Virus record (IMG/VR): IMGVR_UViG_3300037245_000820 | Coordinates: 1 to 36,672 of that record | DNA from: a virus | DNA: 36,672 bases | Direction: 5' to 3' (one strand) | In this document: piece after piece, positions 8,890-15,555 of the stretch | Layout of the letters: each line of letters starts with the position of its first letter | Position numbering within the stretch: the stretch's first letter is position 1 | The notes under the pieces: generated by a model | Database searches by the model: none | What the model was told of the DNA's origin: nothing | What the model saw: only the letters and a program-made list of their open reading frames with translations | Made by a program: the position numbers and the translations under genes

Positions 8890-9302
8890 AAATGTTAATA
8901 GCTCGGTATATTACAACAGATACAAAGCAAACTATCGGTAACGGTTTTTTACTTTCAGACGCTGATAATTTTATCAAGTATGAATTTAGGACTTTAGAAT
9001 TAAGTTGGAAGGATAACAAGCGTTCTATTTCTTGCATACCTTGCGGTGATTATACGGTTATTAAACGCAAATCTAAAAAGTATGGAAATCACTTTCATAT
9101 CTTAGATGTTCCTGATAGAAGTTATATTTTAATTCATAACGGAAATTACAACTATCAAACTAAGGGATGTGTGCTAGTAGGTGATGATTTAAGCTACTTA
9201 AACTCAGATAATGATATAGATGTAGTAAATAGTAAAAAGACGCTTAAAAAGCTTTATAGTTTACTTCCTGATAAATTCGATTTAAGTATTGTTGAACGAT
9301 AA
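8886..9302 (+). CDS. DUF5675 family protein, candidate lysis enzyme
   Basis: A 138-residue protein with the DUF5675 signature: RTLEL at 35-39, SCIPCGDYTV at 49-58, a DVPDRSYILIHNGN stretch at 74-87 and KGCVLVG at 93-99. The His84 to Gly94-Cys95 arrangement recalls the catalytic H and GC of L,D-transpeptidase (YkuD-like) folds. That is a visual analogy, not an established activity. It closes the lysis cluster, no other endolysin is visible, and peptidoglycan action is therefore a reasonable guess. The start overlaps the previous stop as ATGA; a second ATG lies two codons later. Confidence 0.75.
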   Translation: MKMLIARYITTDTKQTIGNGFLLSDADNFIKYEFRTLELSWKDNKRSISCIPCGDYTVIKRKSKKYGNHFHILDVPDRSYILIHNGNYNYQTKGCVLVGDDLSYLNSDNDIDVVNSKKTLKKLYSLLPDKFDLSIVER

Positions 9303-9306
9303 TATC

Positions 9307-9332
9307 CCATATTCGAATATAGAATAAAACCC
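9307..9332. repeat. 26-bp direct repeat with 12-bp palindrome, copy 1
   Basis: Identical over 26 bases to 10112-10137. It contains the perfect palindrome ATATTCGAATAT (9309-9320) and ends inside the left arm of a hairpin. Its GAATAAAA part provides the U-rich run of a minus-strand terminator. Confidence 0.9.
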
Positions 9333-9353
9333 TACTCAATTAAGAATAGGGTT
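9328..9353 (-). terminator. Hairpin terminator at the convergence of late and early strands
   Basis: AACCCTA (9328-9334) and TAGGGTT (9347-9353) form a 7-bp stem with a 12-base loop. On the minus strand the stem is followed by TTTTATTC, so it ends leftward transcription of the adjacent minus gene. On the plus strand no T run follows. It sits between two converging genes. Confidence 0.7.
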
Positions 9354-9376
9354 CAGTTCAAAGTAAAAGTACAACA

Positions 9377-10036
9377 CTACTTATTCAAATAATCAACAAC
9401 TTCTTTTAATTCATTTATTTTAATTCCATTCCCTTCAATAGAAAAATGATGAACACCTAATACTTGCATATTTTTATACAATGCTTTAACTCTTGATGTT
9501 GTAAAAGTTTTGCAACCAAATTTAATAGCGTGACCATCTTCTACAAATTCCATTTCAAAACCACAAATCTTAGGTTTTTTATCTTCAATAATTTCTGCCC
9601 AAACACCGTCTTTAAATAATCTACGACCTTTATATGTCCCAAACCAATTACCATTAAAGTTAAACTCATTTCCACTAAGAGTAACATTATTATTAACTTC
9701 ACCCCATTCATTGGGTCTTATAACTGTTATACCATCTTTAAACCCTCGTTTTTTAGCTTCTTTAATCAAAGCGTCTTCAACTTCTTTGTTGGTGGCTGGA
9801 TTCCAATCTTCAGGATCTGAGATAAATGTAAAACCGATTTCTGTGTTATGCCAATTACTATGATTGAAACCATAACCTTTACAAGACTCAAAGGATTCAA
9901 GAAATGTTATCCTTCCATTTTCTGTTTTATACCATTTACCAACTTCAAGTTTAGTTTCTTCTTTAAAGTTATCAATCATTTTTTGGACTTCATTAAGTCT
10001 GTTTTGTAAATCTTCTTTTGTTACTTTTGTTTTCAT
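9377..10036 (-). CDS. Conserved phage protein, unknown function
   Basis: A 219-residue soluble protein with an N-terminal coiled coil (about 1-30), then an EVGKWYKTENGRITFLESF segment and a GTYKGRRLFKDGVWAEI segment typical of small beta-rich phage accessory proteins. The C-terminal 60 residues form a separate alpha/beta part. No enzyme motif is seen. The gene is bracketed by two copies of a 26-bp terminator-palindrome repeat and looks like a self-contained unit. The upstream 75 bases are almost pure A/T. Confidence 0.6.
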   Translation of the reverse strand: MKTKVTKEDLQNRLNEVQKMIDNFKEETKLEVGKWYKTENGRITFLESFESCKGYGFNHSNWHNTEIGFTFISDPEDWNPATNKEVEDALIKEAKKRGFKDGITVIRPNEWGEVNNNVTLSGNEFNFNGNWFGTYKGRRLFKDGVWAEIIEDKKPKICGFEMEFVEDGHAIKFGCKTFTTSRVKALYKNMQVLGVHHFSIEGNGIKINELKEVVDYLNK

Positions 10037-10111
10037 AATTTATATGTTTTATTCTGCTAATGTAATACTTTATTTTTAATAATCAATACTTTTTTTAATT
10101 TATTTTTTATT

Positions 10112-10137
10112 CCATATTCGAATATAGAATAAAACCC
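10112..10137. repeat. 26-bp direct repeat with 12-bp palindrome, copy 2
   Basis: Second copy of the repeat at 9307-9332, palindrome at 10114-10125. It again touches the stem of a minus-strand terminator and lies just upstream of the preceding minus gene's start region, so it could also act as an operator. Confidence 0.9.
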
Positions 10138-10155
10138 CTCACAATGCGCAAGGGG
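10135..10155 (-). terminator. Terminator after the metallophosphoesterase gene
   Basis: CCCCT (10135-10139) pairs with AGGGG (10151-10155) around an 11-base loop. On the minus strand the stem is followed by TTTTATTCTA, the U run supplied by the 26-bp repeat. It lies about 20 bases beyond the stop of the upstream gene. Confidence 0.65.
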
Positions 10156-10176
10156 AAAAACAAAACTAATTACAAA

Positions 10177-10893
10177 CTATAAATCCATTAACTCATTTAT
10201 TGCAGTTTTACCATTTATAACAACTGCACAACCAATAGCTGGTTTTGGAAACCATTTCCCATAAGCGGCTGCATAACTTTTAATATCTAAACCACTTCCA
10301 ACTTGTAACCCGAAAACCTTTTGTATTCTACCCACAAACCAATGCACATACGCTTCGATATGATGGTGACCACAAACTGTTGATTGCATATTTTTTTGTG
10401 CTTTTATATGTGCCTTACTGCCTATTCCGTGACAATATAAAACTAAATCAATTATAACTTCATCTACAAACCGCCATCCTGGAGTTTCTAAAACTTCATT
10501 AAAACTCTTTATCCATTTTTTAGGTATGCCTCCTGTGTGTGCTTTACGCATTACAATAAGGTCGTGATTTCCAATTGTTACATCAGCATCAGGAAACGCT
10601 TTATACCATTTACTTATTTTTTTAATTGCTAAATCTAATTCATCACCCCCACCCATTCCGTCTGGATCTGTTTCGTGGTAACTTGAATAATGAGAATCAA
10701 TTACATCACCAATAAACACCACCTTATTACAGTTATATTTTGCGTAAGTTTTCTTACAAAATTCAAGATAACCATCTAAGCAAAAAGGCTCGTGCAGATC
10801 TCCTATTACTAATACTCTGTTTTCTTCTTTAATAATGTTTAGGTATGCTTTTTTTACATTGCCTTTTAATCTAGGTCTGAAGTCTTTACTCAT
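10177..10893 (-). CDS. Calcineurin-like metallophosphoesterase
   Basis: A 238-residue enzyme with all blocks of the two-metal phosphoesterase fold in order: GDLH (31-34), GDVID (62-66), GNHD (108-111), CHG (154-156) and GHHH (175-178). These supply the Asp, His and Asn metal ligands and the catalytic His. Phage members include Ser/Thr phosphatases, nucleotide hydrolases and DNA-end nucleases, and the substrate cannot be told here. It stands alone between a repeat-rich upstream region and its own terminator. A TAAATTTG -7-like box lies on the minus strand at 11012-11019, but its spacing to a TTG (14 bases) is short. Confidence 0.9.
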   Translation of the reverse strand: MSKDFRPRLKGNVKKAYLNIIKEENRVLVIGDLHEPFCLDGYLEFCKKTYAKYNCNKVVFIGDVIDSHYSSYHETDPDGMGGGDELDLAIKKISKWYKAFPDADVTIGNHDLIVMRKAHTGGIPKKWIKSFNEVLETPGWRFVDEVIIDLVLYCHGIGSKAHIKAQKNMQSTVCGHHHIEAYVHWFVGRIQKVFGLQVGSGLDIKSYAAAYGKWFPKPAIGCAVVINGKTAINELMDL

Positions 10894-11239
10894 ATTGTTT
10901 TATACGTTTTTAAATATAATTTATTAATAATTGTTGTTTTTATACGTTTAAAAGTATAGTTATGGGTTTACTTTGTATCATAAAATGTTAACTTTTAGGT
11001 TTACTTTGTCCCAAATTTATGCTATTATTGTGACAATTAATCGTAAAATATCCGTTTATCAGCTATCAGAGTAGCTATAATCACTATAATCAACCATAAA
11101 TAGCTATCATAGTAGCGTTAATATTATCGTATCATTAACGTATATTGTCGTATCTAATCGTATCATTAGATAGGTTTAATGAGTTTTCTTATCATTGTCT
11201 AATATGCTTGTATAGATAATCAATTTTACTTATCATAGA
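10894..11239. other. Repeat-rich non-coding region, origin or operator candidate
   Basis: No convincing gene in 346 bases. It contains several direct repeats: GGTTTACTTTGT at 10965 and 10998 (33 bases apart), TTTTATACGTTT twice near 10898 and 10938, AGCTATCAgAGTAGC at 11061 and AGCTATCAtAGTAGC at 11102, and ATCGTATCATTA at 11126 and 11157. ACTATAATCA-like units and further TCGTATC copies lie between. Iterated short repeats in a phage's non-coding region fit a replication origin or a clustered operator. No initiator gene is adjacent. Confidence 0.5.
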
Positions 11240-11791
11240 TTAAAATTTAATAGCTGCTCCAATATTAATAGTTGGCTTATCTGTTTTTATTCCATATCCT
11301 AAACCACCCGTTATAAGAAACTTGTTTCTATGGGTGTAATAAACGTTTATAGATGCGTTATTTAAACTCTTATCTAAATCTGATGTAATCATACCGCCAA
11401 CATATAAAGTACTCTTAAAAACGGTTTTAGTAATTGTTGTTGTTTCTGTTTTATTAAACGTTTGGAGAGTAATATCTCTTTTATAAATGTTATCAGCTAA
11501 TATGGTACTTGTTAGTACGCCATTTTTTAACGTGTCCCTATAAGTGTATTTATTAACCTCTTTATCCTTATAAACTATTTTAGTAATAGTATCACTTTCT
11601 TTAATAGTATCTGTAATTCTAATGTAAACCTTTTTTATTTTCTGAGGTTTTGTATTATCAATAGTATTAATGATGGTATCATATTTAATTACTGTTTTAA
11701 TAACTTCTTTTTCTACTACTTCTTTGGAGAAATAAAGCCACAATAAAATACCTATCGATATAATCAGGACTATATTTAGTTTATTTTTCAT
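11240..11791 (-). CDS. Membrane-anchored envelope protein, spanin-like layout
   Basis: 183 residues: one N-terminal membrane segment (about 5-22), a long periplasmic part rich in Thr, Lys, Asp and Ile with a repetitive beta pattern, and a C-terminus of alternating hydrophobic strands ending in NIGAAIKF, like the last strands of an outer membrane protein. One protein that touches both membranes is the plan of unimolecular spanins, but there is no lipobox. Proteins of this form (DUF6808-like) recur in Bacteroidota phages; that assignment is from memory. It overlaps the upstream two-span membrane gene by 11 bases. Confidence 0.6.
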   Translation of the reverse strand: MKNKLNIVLIISIGILLWLYFSKEVVEKEVIKTVIKYDTIINTIDNTKPQKIKKVYIRITDTIKESDTITKIVYKDKEVNKYTYRDTLKNGVLTSTILADNIYKRDITLQTFNKTETTTITKTVFKSTLYVGGMITSDLDKSLNNASINVYYTHRNKFLITGGLGYGIKTDKPTINIGAAIKF

Positions 11792-11996
11792 TTCTATTTA
11801 TTTTATTAAATATTAATATTAATCCAATACCAGCTATTAGAAAAGCTGTAATAATAAAATGTACAAGTGATAATTTCAAAAATACATTTAAAGATTCTGG
11901 TTTTAATTCACTCAGTAATAGCCAAAAATAAGCTACTGAGATAATCGTCAATGACACGTTAAAAACGTAAAAAGATATTTTAATTATTGCTTTCAT
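11781..11996 (-). CDS. Two-span membrane protein
   Basis: 71 residues with two membrane segments (about 5-28 and 42-63) joined by a short acidic loop, and a basic C-terminus (NKINRNEK). The topology fits a holin or antiholin. The gene overlaps the spanin-like gene that follows it, so the two are probably translated together. It is preceded by a promoter-like TAAATTTG box that overlaps the stop of the upstream gene. Confidence 0.6.
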   Translation of the reverse strand: MKAIIKISFYVFNVSLTIISVAYFWLLLSELKPESLNVFLKLSLVHFIITAFLIAGIGLILIFNKINRNEK

Positions 11997-12007
11997 AATT
12001 TTTTGTT

Positions 12008-12025
12008 TTTGCTAATATACAAATT
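12008..12025 (-). promoter_or_regulatory. Shared early-promoter motif, copy 1
   Basis: These 18 bases (TTTGCTAATATACAAATT on the plus strand) recur identically at 23540-23557, each time 12-20 bases upstream of a minus-strand start codon. On the minus strand the overlapping TAAATTTG (12020-12027) matches the Bacteroidota -7 box TAnnTTTG. The nearest upstream TTG is only 14 bases away, so the -33 part is weak. Confidence 0.55.
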
Positions 12026-12258
12026 TAATCGTTATCTATTACAAATTTAACATTAAATATTGTAATTATTTTTCGATTATTTTTCACACCATTATAACTC
12101 ATACTATGAACTTTAGCATAATCAGCTATTGTCATTAAATTTAAATACCCTCCACATAGTTCAATTTGTTGCACTAAGCCATCATTGTCTAGCTCTTCTG
12201 ATTCAAATTTATTAGCAGTAAAACATCTTAACTTCTCAGCGTTTTCAGTGGTTGTCAT
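12025..12258 (-). CDS. Small protein with helix-turn-helix-like C-terminus
   Basis: 77 residues. The segment LMTIADYAKVHSMSYNGVKN (about 41-60) followed by KIITIFNVKFVID is the pattern seen in small HTH-type proteins where a helix reads A-x-x-x-x-x-S-x-x-x-V-K. It may be a DNA-binding regulator of this end of the early block. The evidence is only the local pattern. No partner domain is present. Confidence 0.5.
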   Translation of the reverse strand: MTTTENAEKLRCFTANKFESEELDNDGLVQQIELCGGYLNLMTIADYAKVHSMSYNGVKNNRKIITIFNVKFVIDND

Positions 12259-12304
12259 ATCGGTTCAATTTATTGAATGTTTGTTAATAGTAGTTGTAAA
12301 ACAT

Positions 12305-12520
12305 TTAATCTACGTAATCTTTTGGTATATATTTAAGTGATGTTAAAACTCCAATCAACCAGTATATATGTAAGTTATGGCTAAAAATAGTAATACCATC
12401 ATTATTAGCAACTTCGTAACTATTTTCAGTTATTACAACATTACAAAGGTTATTTGCATAACTATTTTTTTCCATTCTTTTAAATCCATTTCTCTTTAAA
12501 AATCCTATTACACTTTTCAT
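12305..12520 (-). CDS. Conserved small phage protein
   Basis: 71 residues of alpha/beta character with a basic start (FLKRNGFKRM), two strands (NVVITENSYEVANNDG) and a HIYWLIGVLTSLKYI segment. This architecture occurs in many Bacteroidota phages and prophages, as far as I can recall, with no assigned function. It lies in a run of short minus-strand genes, each with its own AT-rich leader. Confidence 0.55.
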   Translation of the reverse strand: MKSVIGFLKRNGFKRMEKNSYANNLCNVVITENSYEVANNDGITIFSHNLHIYWLIGVLTSLKYIPKDYVD

Positions 12521-12567
12521 AATTTATTTTGTATTTAATATTAAACGTTAAACAACTCCAAATATAA

Positions 12568-12768
12568 TTAAGCACTATTTAATCCTTTTTCAATCAGTTT
12601 CTTTTTCTGATATTCAACTATTTTCATTAACGCAAACTCTTCTGCTAATTTTACTATTTGATTTGACTCATATCCAATTCTAAAACTTCCATTTTCACCA
12701 AAATTATCTTGTAATATTAAAGAGTCTGGGTCTGGGTGTCTTTTTTGTATAAATTTTTCAAATGTCAT
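12568..12768 (-). CDS. Small hypothetical protein
   Basis: 66 residues: a short N-terminal helix, a Gly/Asn turn region (NFGENGSFRIGYES) and an amphipathic C-terminal helix with a lysine cluster (EYQKKKLIEKG). No recognised family. It is the last gene of the cassette-like array; a 113-bp inverted-repeat element lies about 50 bases upstream of its start. Confidence 0.5.
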   Translation of the reverse strand: MTFEKFIQKRHPDPDSLILQDNFGENGSFRIGYESNQIVKLAEEFALMKIVEYQKKKLIEKGLNSA

Positions 12769-12816
12769 ATTATTTTATTTTTAGTTTATATTCTCGTGCC
12801 TAATCATATTTTGGCT

Positions 12817-12929
12817 AGTTGGTAGTGATTGCTGTTTACTTTATCTGTTTACGGTAATATTGTCAGTAATCTAAGAGAAGTGACAATTTATAGTTTAAAT
12901 TCATTACCTCAGCAAAACCACAACCAACT
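12817..12929 (-). repeat. Cassette element E1 (113 bp, inverted-repeat ends)
   Basis: Coding-strand ends AGTTGGTTGTGGTTTTGCTG and the complement of AGTTGGTAGTGATTGCTG pair over about 17 positions with a two-base bulge. It starts 17 bases after the stop of the upstream small gene, and the sequence between is TTTATTGAG-like, as in elements E4 and E6. The middle has GTTTACTTT, also found in E4, E5 and the repeat-rich region near 11 kb. Confidence 0.75.
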
Positions 12930-12946
12930 CTCAATAAACAAAATGC

Positions 12947-13123
12947 TTACTTTTCTACCTTAAAATGAAATCCAGTAATCAATATCTCTTCATCTAAATT
13001 TATTCTACTTTCAATAAGTTCGTGTACACTTTGTTTTCCGTTTAAATCTTTCGGTAATTTAACAGTGGTAATTCCCATACCATCAATTATTACTTTACCA
13101 TTTCCGTCTTTGTAAATTTGCAT
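12947..13123 (-). CDS. Small hypothetical protein, 58 residues
   Basis: Read by hand, ATG to TAA. The product begins MQIYKDGNGKVIIDGMGITT and ends with an acidic helix and a basic tail. The start IYKDGNGK resembles MTRIYKDEDKIGIW of another 54-residue gene near 23.7 kb, suggesting a shared small beta fold. It sits between a short solo element and full element E1, as expected for a cassette. Confidence 0.5.
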   Translation of the reverse strand: MQIYKDGNGKVIIDGMGITTVKLPKDLNGKQSVHELIESRINLDEEILITGFHFKVEK

Positions 13124-13170
13124 AATATTTATATTTAATTAATAATTCTTTTTTTTTACTCGCAATTGGT

Positions 13171-13201
13171 TTATTGTGTAAAGTTGATAAGTAATTAAAG
13201 G
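13171..13201 (-). repeat. Short solo cassette boundary S1
   Basis: On the coding strand CTTTAATTACTTATCAACTT followed by TACACAATAA. The TAA stop of the upstream gene lies inside it. The CAACTnnACACAATAA part matches the downstream end of the long elements, so it looks like an element reduced to one end. Confidence 0.65.
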
Positions 13202-13494
13202 TTTGGCTTTATTGCTTCCTTGTATATCTCATAAACTCTTTCTGTTGAGTAAAGTTTTCCTTCTTTTTGCCAACACTGAGAGGTTACGTATGTAAATTTA
13301 TCTTTTACCCAACCCTCGAAAGTCGGTTTGTCTTTGTCCTTTAACTGCTCACAACTATTTGGTAAAAGTGATTTAACTAAGTCTTTTAACTCTTCTGTTC
13401 TTATACTAACACCTGTTAATTCCTCTTCATCAAGTCCTAAATTGCTAATTTCGTATTGTAATTGTGCTATTTTTTGTATTATTTTATTTTTCAT
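13195..13494 (-). CDS. Mosaic small protein with SCEQLK seam
   Basis: 99 residues: an N-terminal helical module (about 1-45), a central SCEQLKDKDKP seam (about 47-57) and a C-terminal module (TFEGWVKDKFTYVTSQCW to VYEIYKEAIKPNL). The seam and the DNA behind it (TTTAACTGCTCACAACTA on the plus strand) recur in two other genes of the array with different flanking modules. The last codons and stop are made from solo element S1. Function unknown. Confidence 0.6.
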   Translation of the reverse strand: MKNKIIQKIAQLQYEISNLGLDEEELTGVSIRTEELKDLVKSLLPNSCEQLKDKDKPTFEGWVKDKFTYVTSQCWQKEGKLYSTERVYEIYKEAIKPNL

Positions 13495-13536
13495 AATTTA
13501 TCTTGTATTTAATTAAACCTCTTTTACCAGCAAAAC

Positions 13537-13652
13537 AGTTGGTAGTGAGTTTTGTTGTCTTTATACTTTTGCGCTAATGCTCTCAATACTATTTTCTTAA
13601 AAGTCTTATAAAGTATCAAAGAGTAAAGGTTTCAAAAAGCCCACAACCAACT
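13537..13652 (-). repeat. Cassette element E2 (116 bp)
   Basis: Coding-strand ends AGTTGGTTGTGGGCTTTTTG and AAAACTCACTACCAACT can pair over about 15 positions, with G-U pairs only possible on the coding strand. It begins four bases after the stop of the upstream gene. The interior is not similar to that of E1, so only the ends are conserved. Confidence 0.75.
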
Positions 13653-13656
13653 CCGT

Positions 13657-13884
13657 TTAACCGCAATTAAAAGTTTTTACAACCTTATATTTTGGTGGTC
13701 TACTATTTGTTCTATCCATCTCAATTAACTCTTCAGCTTTTTCAACACTTATATTTGTATTAATACACATTCCTTCCTCGCTTCTTATTTGTAACCAAAA
13801 TGGGAAATACCATCGTTTTTTTTGTACTTCAAACCCACCAAAATTGTCTGTTACTATTCTATATTGTCTTATACATATTTTCAT
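13657..13884 (-). CDS. Small hypothetical phage protein
   Basis: 75 residues. A beta-rich first half with KKRWYFPFWLQIRSEEG (about 22-38), then a helix starting ISVEKAEELIEMD and a short basic strand (KYKVVKTFNCG). The W-x-x-PFW-x-Q block followed by S-x-x-x-A-x-x-L recurs in phage accessory proteins of Bacteroidota, from memory. No function known. Confidence 0.55.
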   Translation of the reverse strand: MKICIRQYRIVTDNFGGFEVQKKRWYFPFWLQIRSEEGMCINTNISVEKAEELIEMDRTNSRPPKYKVVKTFNCG

Positions 13885-13919
13885 AATCTATTGTTTTATT
13901 TATTTTTAAATTCGGTTAA

Positions 13920-13947
13920 ACTGTAAAGTTGTAAGTAATTAAAGGTT
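13920..13947 (-). repeat. Short solo cassette boundary S2
   Basis: Coding-strand CTTTAATTACTTACAACTTT followed by ACAG, nearly the same as S1. The upstream gene's TAA stop is again part of it. Confidence 0.6.
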
Positions 13948-14232
13948 AATCATTTCATTAATGTATTTTTGCGATACTTCTTGAAAACTCATAATCTTAT
14001 TTTCTTGTGTAAATTTATTGTGTTCAATCTTTCTTATATTATAACAGTCCATCCAAAACATAAAAGTTGGTATTTCTTTTTCCTTTAACTGCTCACAACT
14101 AGCTGGTATGGTTAAAGCTAAATTTAGTTTATCTTCTAACCAATTTATATATCTCTGTTGTGAAGACTTAATAAATAGTAAGTCATTACCAGTTTCTTTA
14201 ATGTAATCTTCTCTAAATTTATTTCTATACAT
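13939..14232 (-). CDS. Mosaic small protein with SCEQLK seam
   Basis: 97 residues. N-terminal module MYRNKFREDYIKETGNDL to a QQRYINWLEDKLNLAL helix (about 26-42), seam ASCEQLKEKEIP (about 45-56), then a C-terminal module with W-x-x-x-Y and FQEVSQKYINEMINL. The seam DNA is identical over 18 bases to two other genes in the array. The C-terminal helix resembles the end of the 99-residue protein two genes downstream (TERVYEIYKEAI). Stop codon inside S2. Confidence 0.6.
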   Translation of the reverse strand: MYRNKFREDYIKETGNDLLFIKSSQQRYINWLEDKLNLALTIPASCEQLKEKEIPTFMFWMDCYNIRKIEHNKFTQENKIMSFQEVSQKYINEMINL

Positions 14233-14282
14233 AATCTATAATTTTTATTAATTTTTAAATTGCTCTAACCATACCAAAATAA

Positions 14283-14355
14283 AGTTGGCAATTAATACAG
14301 CAATGGTATTCTGTTTTGGTTTATGTGGAATAAATATGCTGTACTAATGGCAACT
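14283..14355 (-). repeat. Cassette element E3, compact hairpin (73 bp)
   Basis: AGTTGGCAATTAATACAGCA (14283-14302) and TGCTGTACTAATGGCAACT (14337-14355) form a near-perfect stem of about 17 pairs with one bulge, enclosing 34 bases. The AGTTG ends match the other elements, but the stem is longer and the interior shorter. Confidence 0.7.
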
Positions 14356-14391
14356 ATGTAAATAAAATATAAAGCATTCTAAGCCTTATTT

Positions 14392-14610
14392 CTAACCTAA
14401 TTTAGCAAGTGAACTATCAATGTATTCGGCTTCTTTTTTAAGTTCGCTTAATTTAAGATGTCTATCTTCTTTTGTTCTTCCGTGCAAGTTCCTTAAAATT
14501 TCGTTTTGAATTTCAAGGTTAAAACTCATAAGTCTTTCATAAACTTCTTCAGTAAATTGGTCTTGTTCTGTTCTTACTGGTTCACACGCTTTCATTTTTT
14601 CTTCGTACAT
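14392..14610 (-). CDS. Small hypothetical helical protein
   Basis: 72 residues, almost all helical and charged. It starts MYEEKMKACEPVRTEQDQF; the ACEP segment sits where SCEQL lies in the related genes, then a helix-loop-helix (EEVYERLMSFNLEIQ, LKKEAEYIDSSLAKLG). It may be a shortened relative that lacks the N-terminal module. Function unknown. Confidence 0.5.
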   Translation of the reverse strand: MYEEKMKACEPVRTEQDQFTEEVYERLMSFNLEIQNEILRNLHGRTKEDRHLKLSELKKEAEYIDSSLAKLG

Positions 14611-14674
14611 AATTTTCTTTGTTTTTAATTATTAAAATTTATTTATTCTACTCTTTACTATTTTATTTACTATA

Positions 14675-14846
14675 AGTTGGTAGTGAGTTTGGTTTACTTT
14701 ATGTATTTACAAAAACTTTTTACCGGTAGTTACCGCTTAAATAATTAATCTATTAGAACACAGCTAGTTGTGTTTTTATAATTTACCGTTAATTACCGGA
14801 TAACTTGCAATCAACATTCATTTCCTCCAAAAGCCCACAACTAACT
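14675..14846 (-). repeat. Cassette element E4, long form (172 bp)
   Basis: Same ends as E5 (GTGAGTTTGGTTTACTTT on one side, CCTCCAAAAGCCCACAAC on the other) but about 60 bases longer. The extra part holds nested inverted repeats: TACCGGTAGTTACCG facing TACCGTTAATTACCGG, and AACACA-GCTAGT-TGTGTT at 14757-14774. It may be two fused elements or one with an inserted hairpin. Confidence 0.7.
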
Positions 14847-14862
14847 CTCAATAAAAGTATAA

Positions 14863-14979
14863 CTAAATCCTTTCAATGTCTACACTCCCATTCATCGCAT
14901 TTCCGTTTGCGATTGTTTCTGCTTCTTCAAAACTGTTGCAGTCGGCTATCCAACTGCCATTTAAATATACTTGATACAT
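14863..14979 (-). CDS. Micro-protein, 38 residues
   Basis: Read by hand, ATG to TAG. Product begins MYQVYLNGSWIADCNSFEEA and ends in a short acidic-polar tail. It has a beta hairpin start and one helix, like a minimal version of the small beta-alpha proteins nearby. It is flanked by elements E4 and E5, the cassette arrangement. Without comparison data the coding call is moderate. Confidence 0.4.
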   Translation of the reverse strand: MYQVYLNGSWIADCNSFEEAETIANGNAMNGSVDIERI

Positions 14980-15025
14980 AATTTATAAATTTATTGTTAA
15001 TATTCCGTTATTCTTTTATTGTGTT

Positions 15026-15137
15026 AGTTGGTAGTGAGTTTGGTTTACTTTCTGTATTTAGAGTAACTGTTTTTCACACGTTGTAAGTGTTTTTCATAAA
15101 AACTAAATTCATTCCCTCCAAAAGCCCACAACCAACT
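15026..15137 (-). repeat. Cassette element E5 (112 bp)
   Basis: Coding-strand start GGAGTTGGTTGTGGGCTTTT followed by GGAGGGAATGAATTTAG; end AAACTCACTACCAACT then AACACAATAA. The two ends pair over 11 of 12 positions (AGTTGGTTGTGG with TCACTACCAACT). It is the clearest copy and shares its first and last 30 bases with E4. Confidence 0.8.
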
Positions 15138-15156
15138 CCGTATAAAAAGCAAAAAA

Positions 15157-15378
15157 CTATTTACTAATTCTATCAGCTTCTTTTGTCATTTCTTTTACCG
15201 TCATTATATATCCTTGCTTACAGTGAAAAGTGTCTATAAAAAAATCATCATCAATATCGCTTGGGTCAAACCCAAATCTTTTTTTATATTCATCTTCAAC
15301 TTTTTGTAAAAGGCTAAAATAACGTTGTTTTGCTCTTAAAGTCTTATCTATTATTTCTTGAAATTTTGTGTCTTTCAT
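15157..15378 (-). CDS. Small hypothetical protein
   Basis: 73 residues: an N-terminal helix with basic residues (FQEIIDKTLRAKQRYFSLLQ), a central FGFDPSDIDDDFFIDTFHC acidic loop and a short C-terminal helix. The Asp-rich loop could bind a metal, but there is no known motif. It is enclosed by elements E5 and E6. Confidence 0.5.
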   Translation of the reverse strand: MKDTKFQEIIDKTLRAKQRYFSLLQKVEDEYKKRFGFDPSDIDDDFFIDTFHCKQGYIMTVKEMTKEADRISK

Positions 15379-15400
15379 TTTTTTCGTTTTTTATACTGTT

Positions 15401-15512
15401 AGTTAATCTGTCATTTTTGTTGGTGTAACAACCTCAACGTTTAACGTGTTTGTAAAAGCTGTTTCTTTACTCTCGGTAACTGTTTCTAATCCCTCAAAAT
15501 CGGCAGTTAACT
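15401..15512 (-). repeat. Cassette element E6, diverged (112 bp)
   Basis: Same length as E5 but with changed ends: AGTTAACTGCCG on one side, AGTTAATCTGTC on the other strand. The TTTATTGAG lead-in shared with E1 and E4 is kept. Placed directly after the DNA methyltransferase-like gene. Confidence 0.55.
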
Positions 15513-15555
15513 CTCAATAAAATTAACCTTTTAAAATTTGCCTTTGCGCTTTGTT

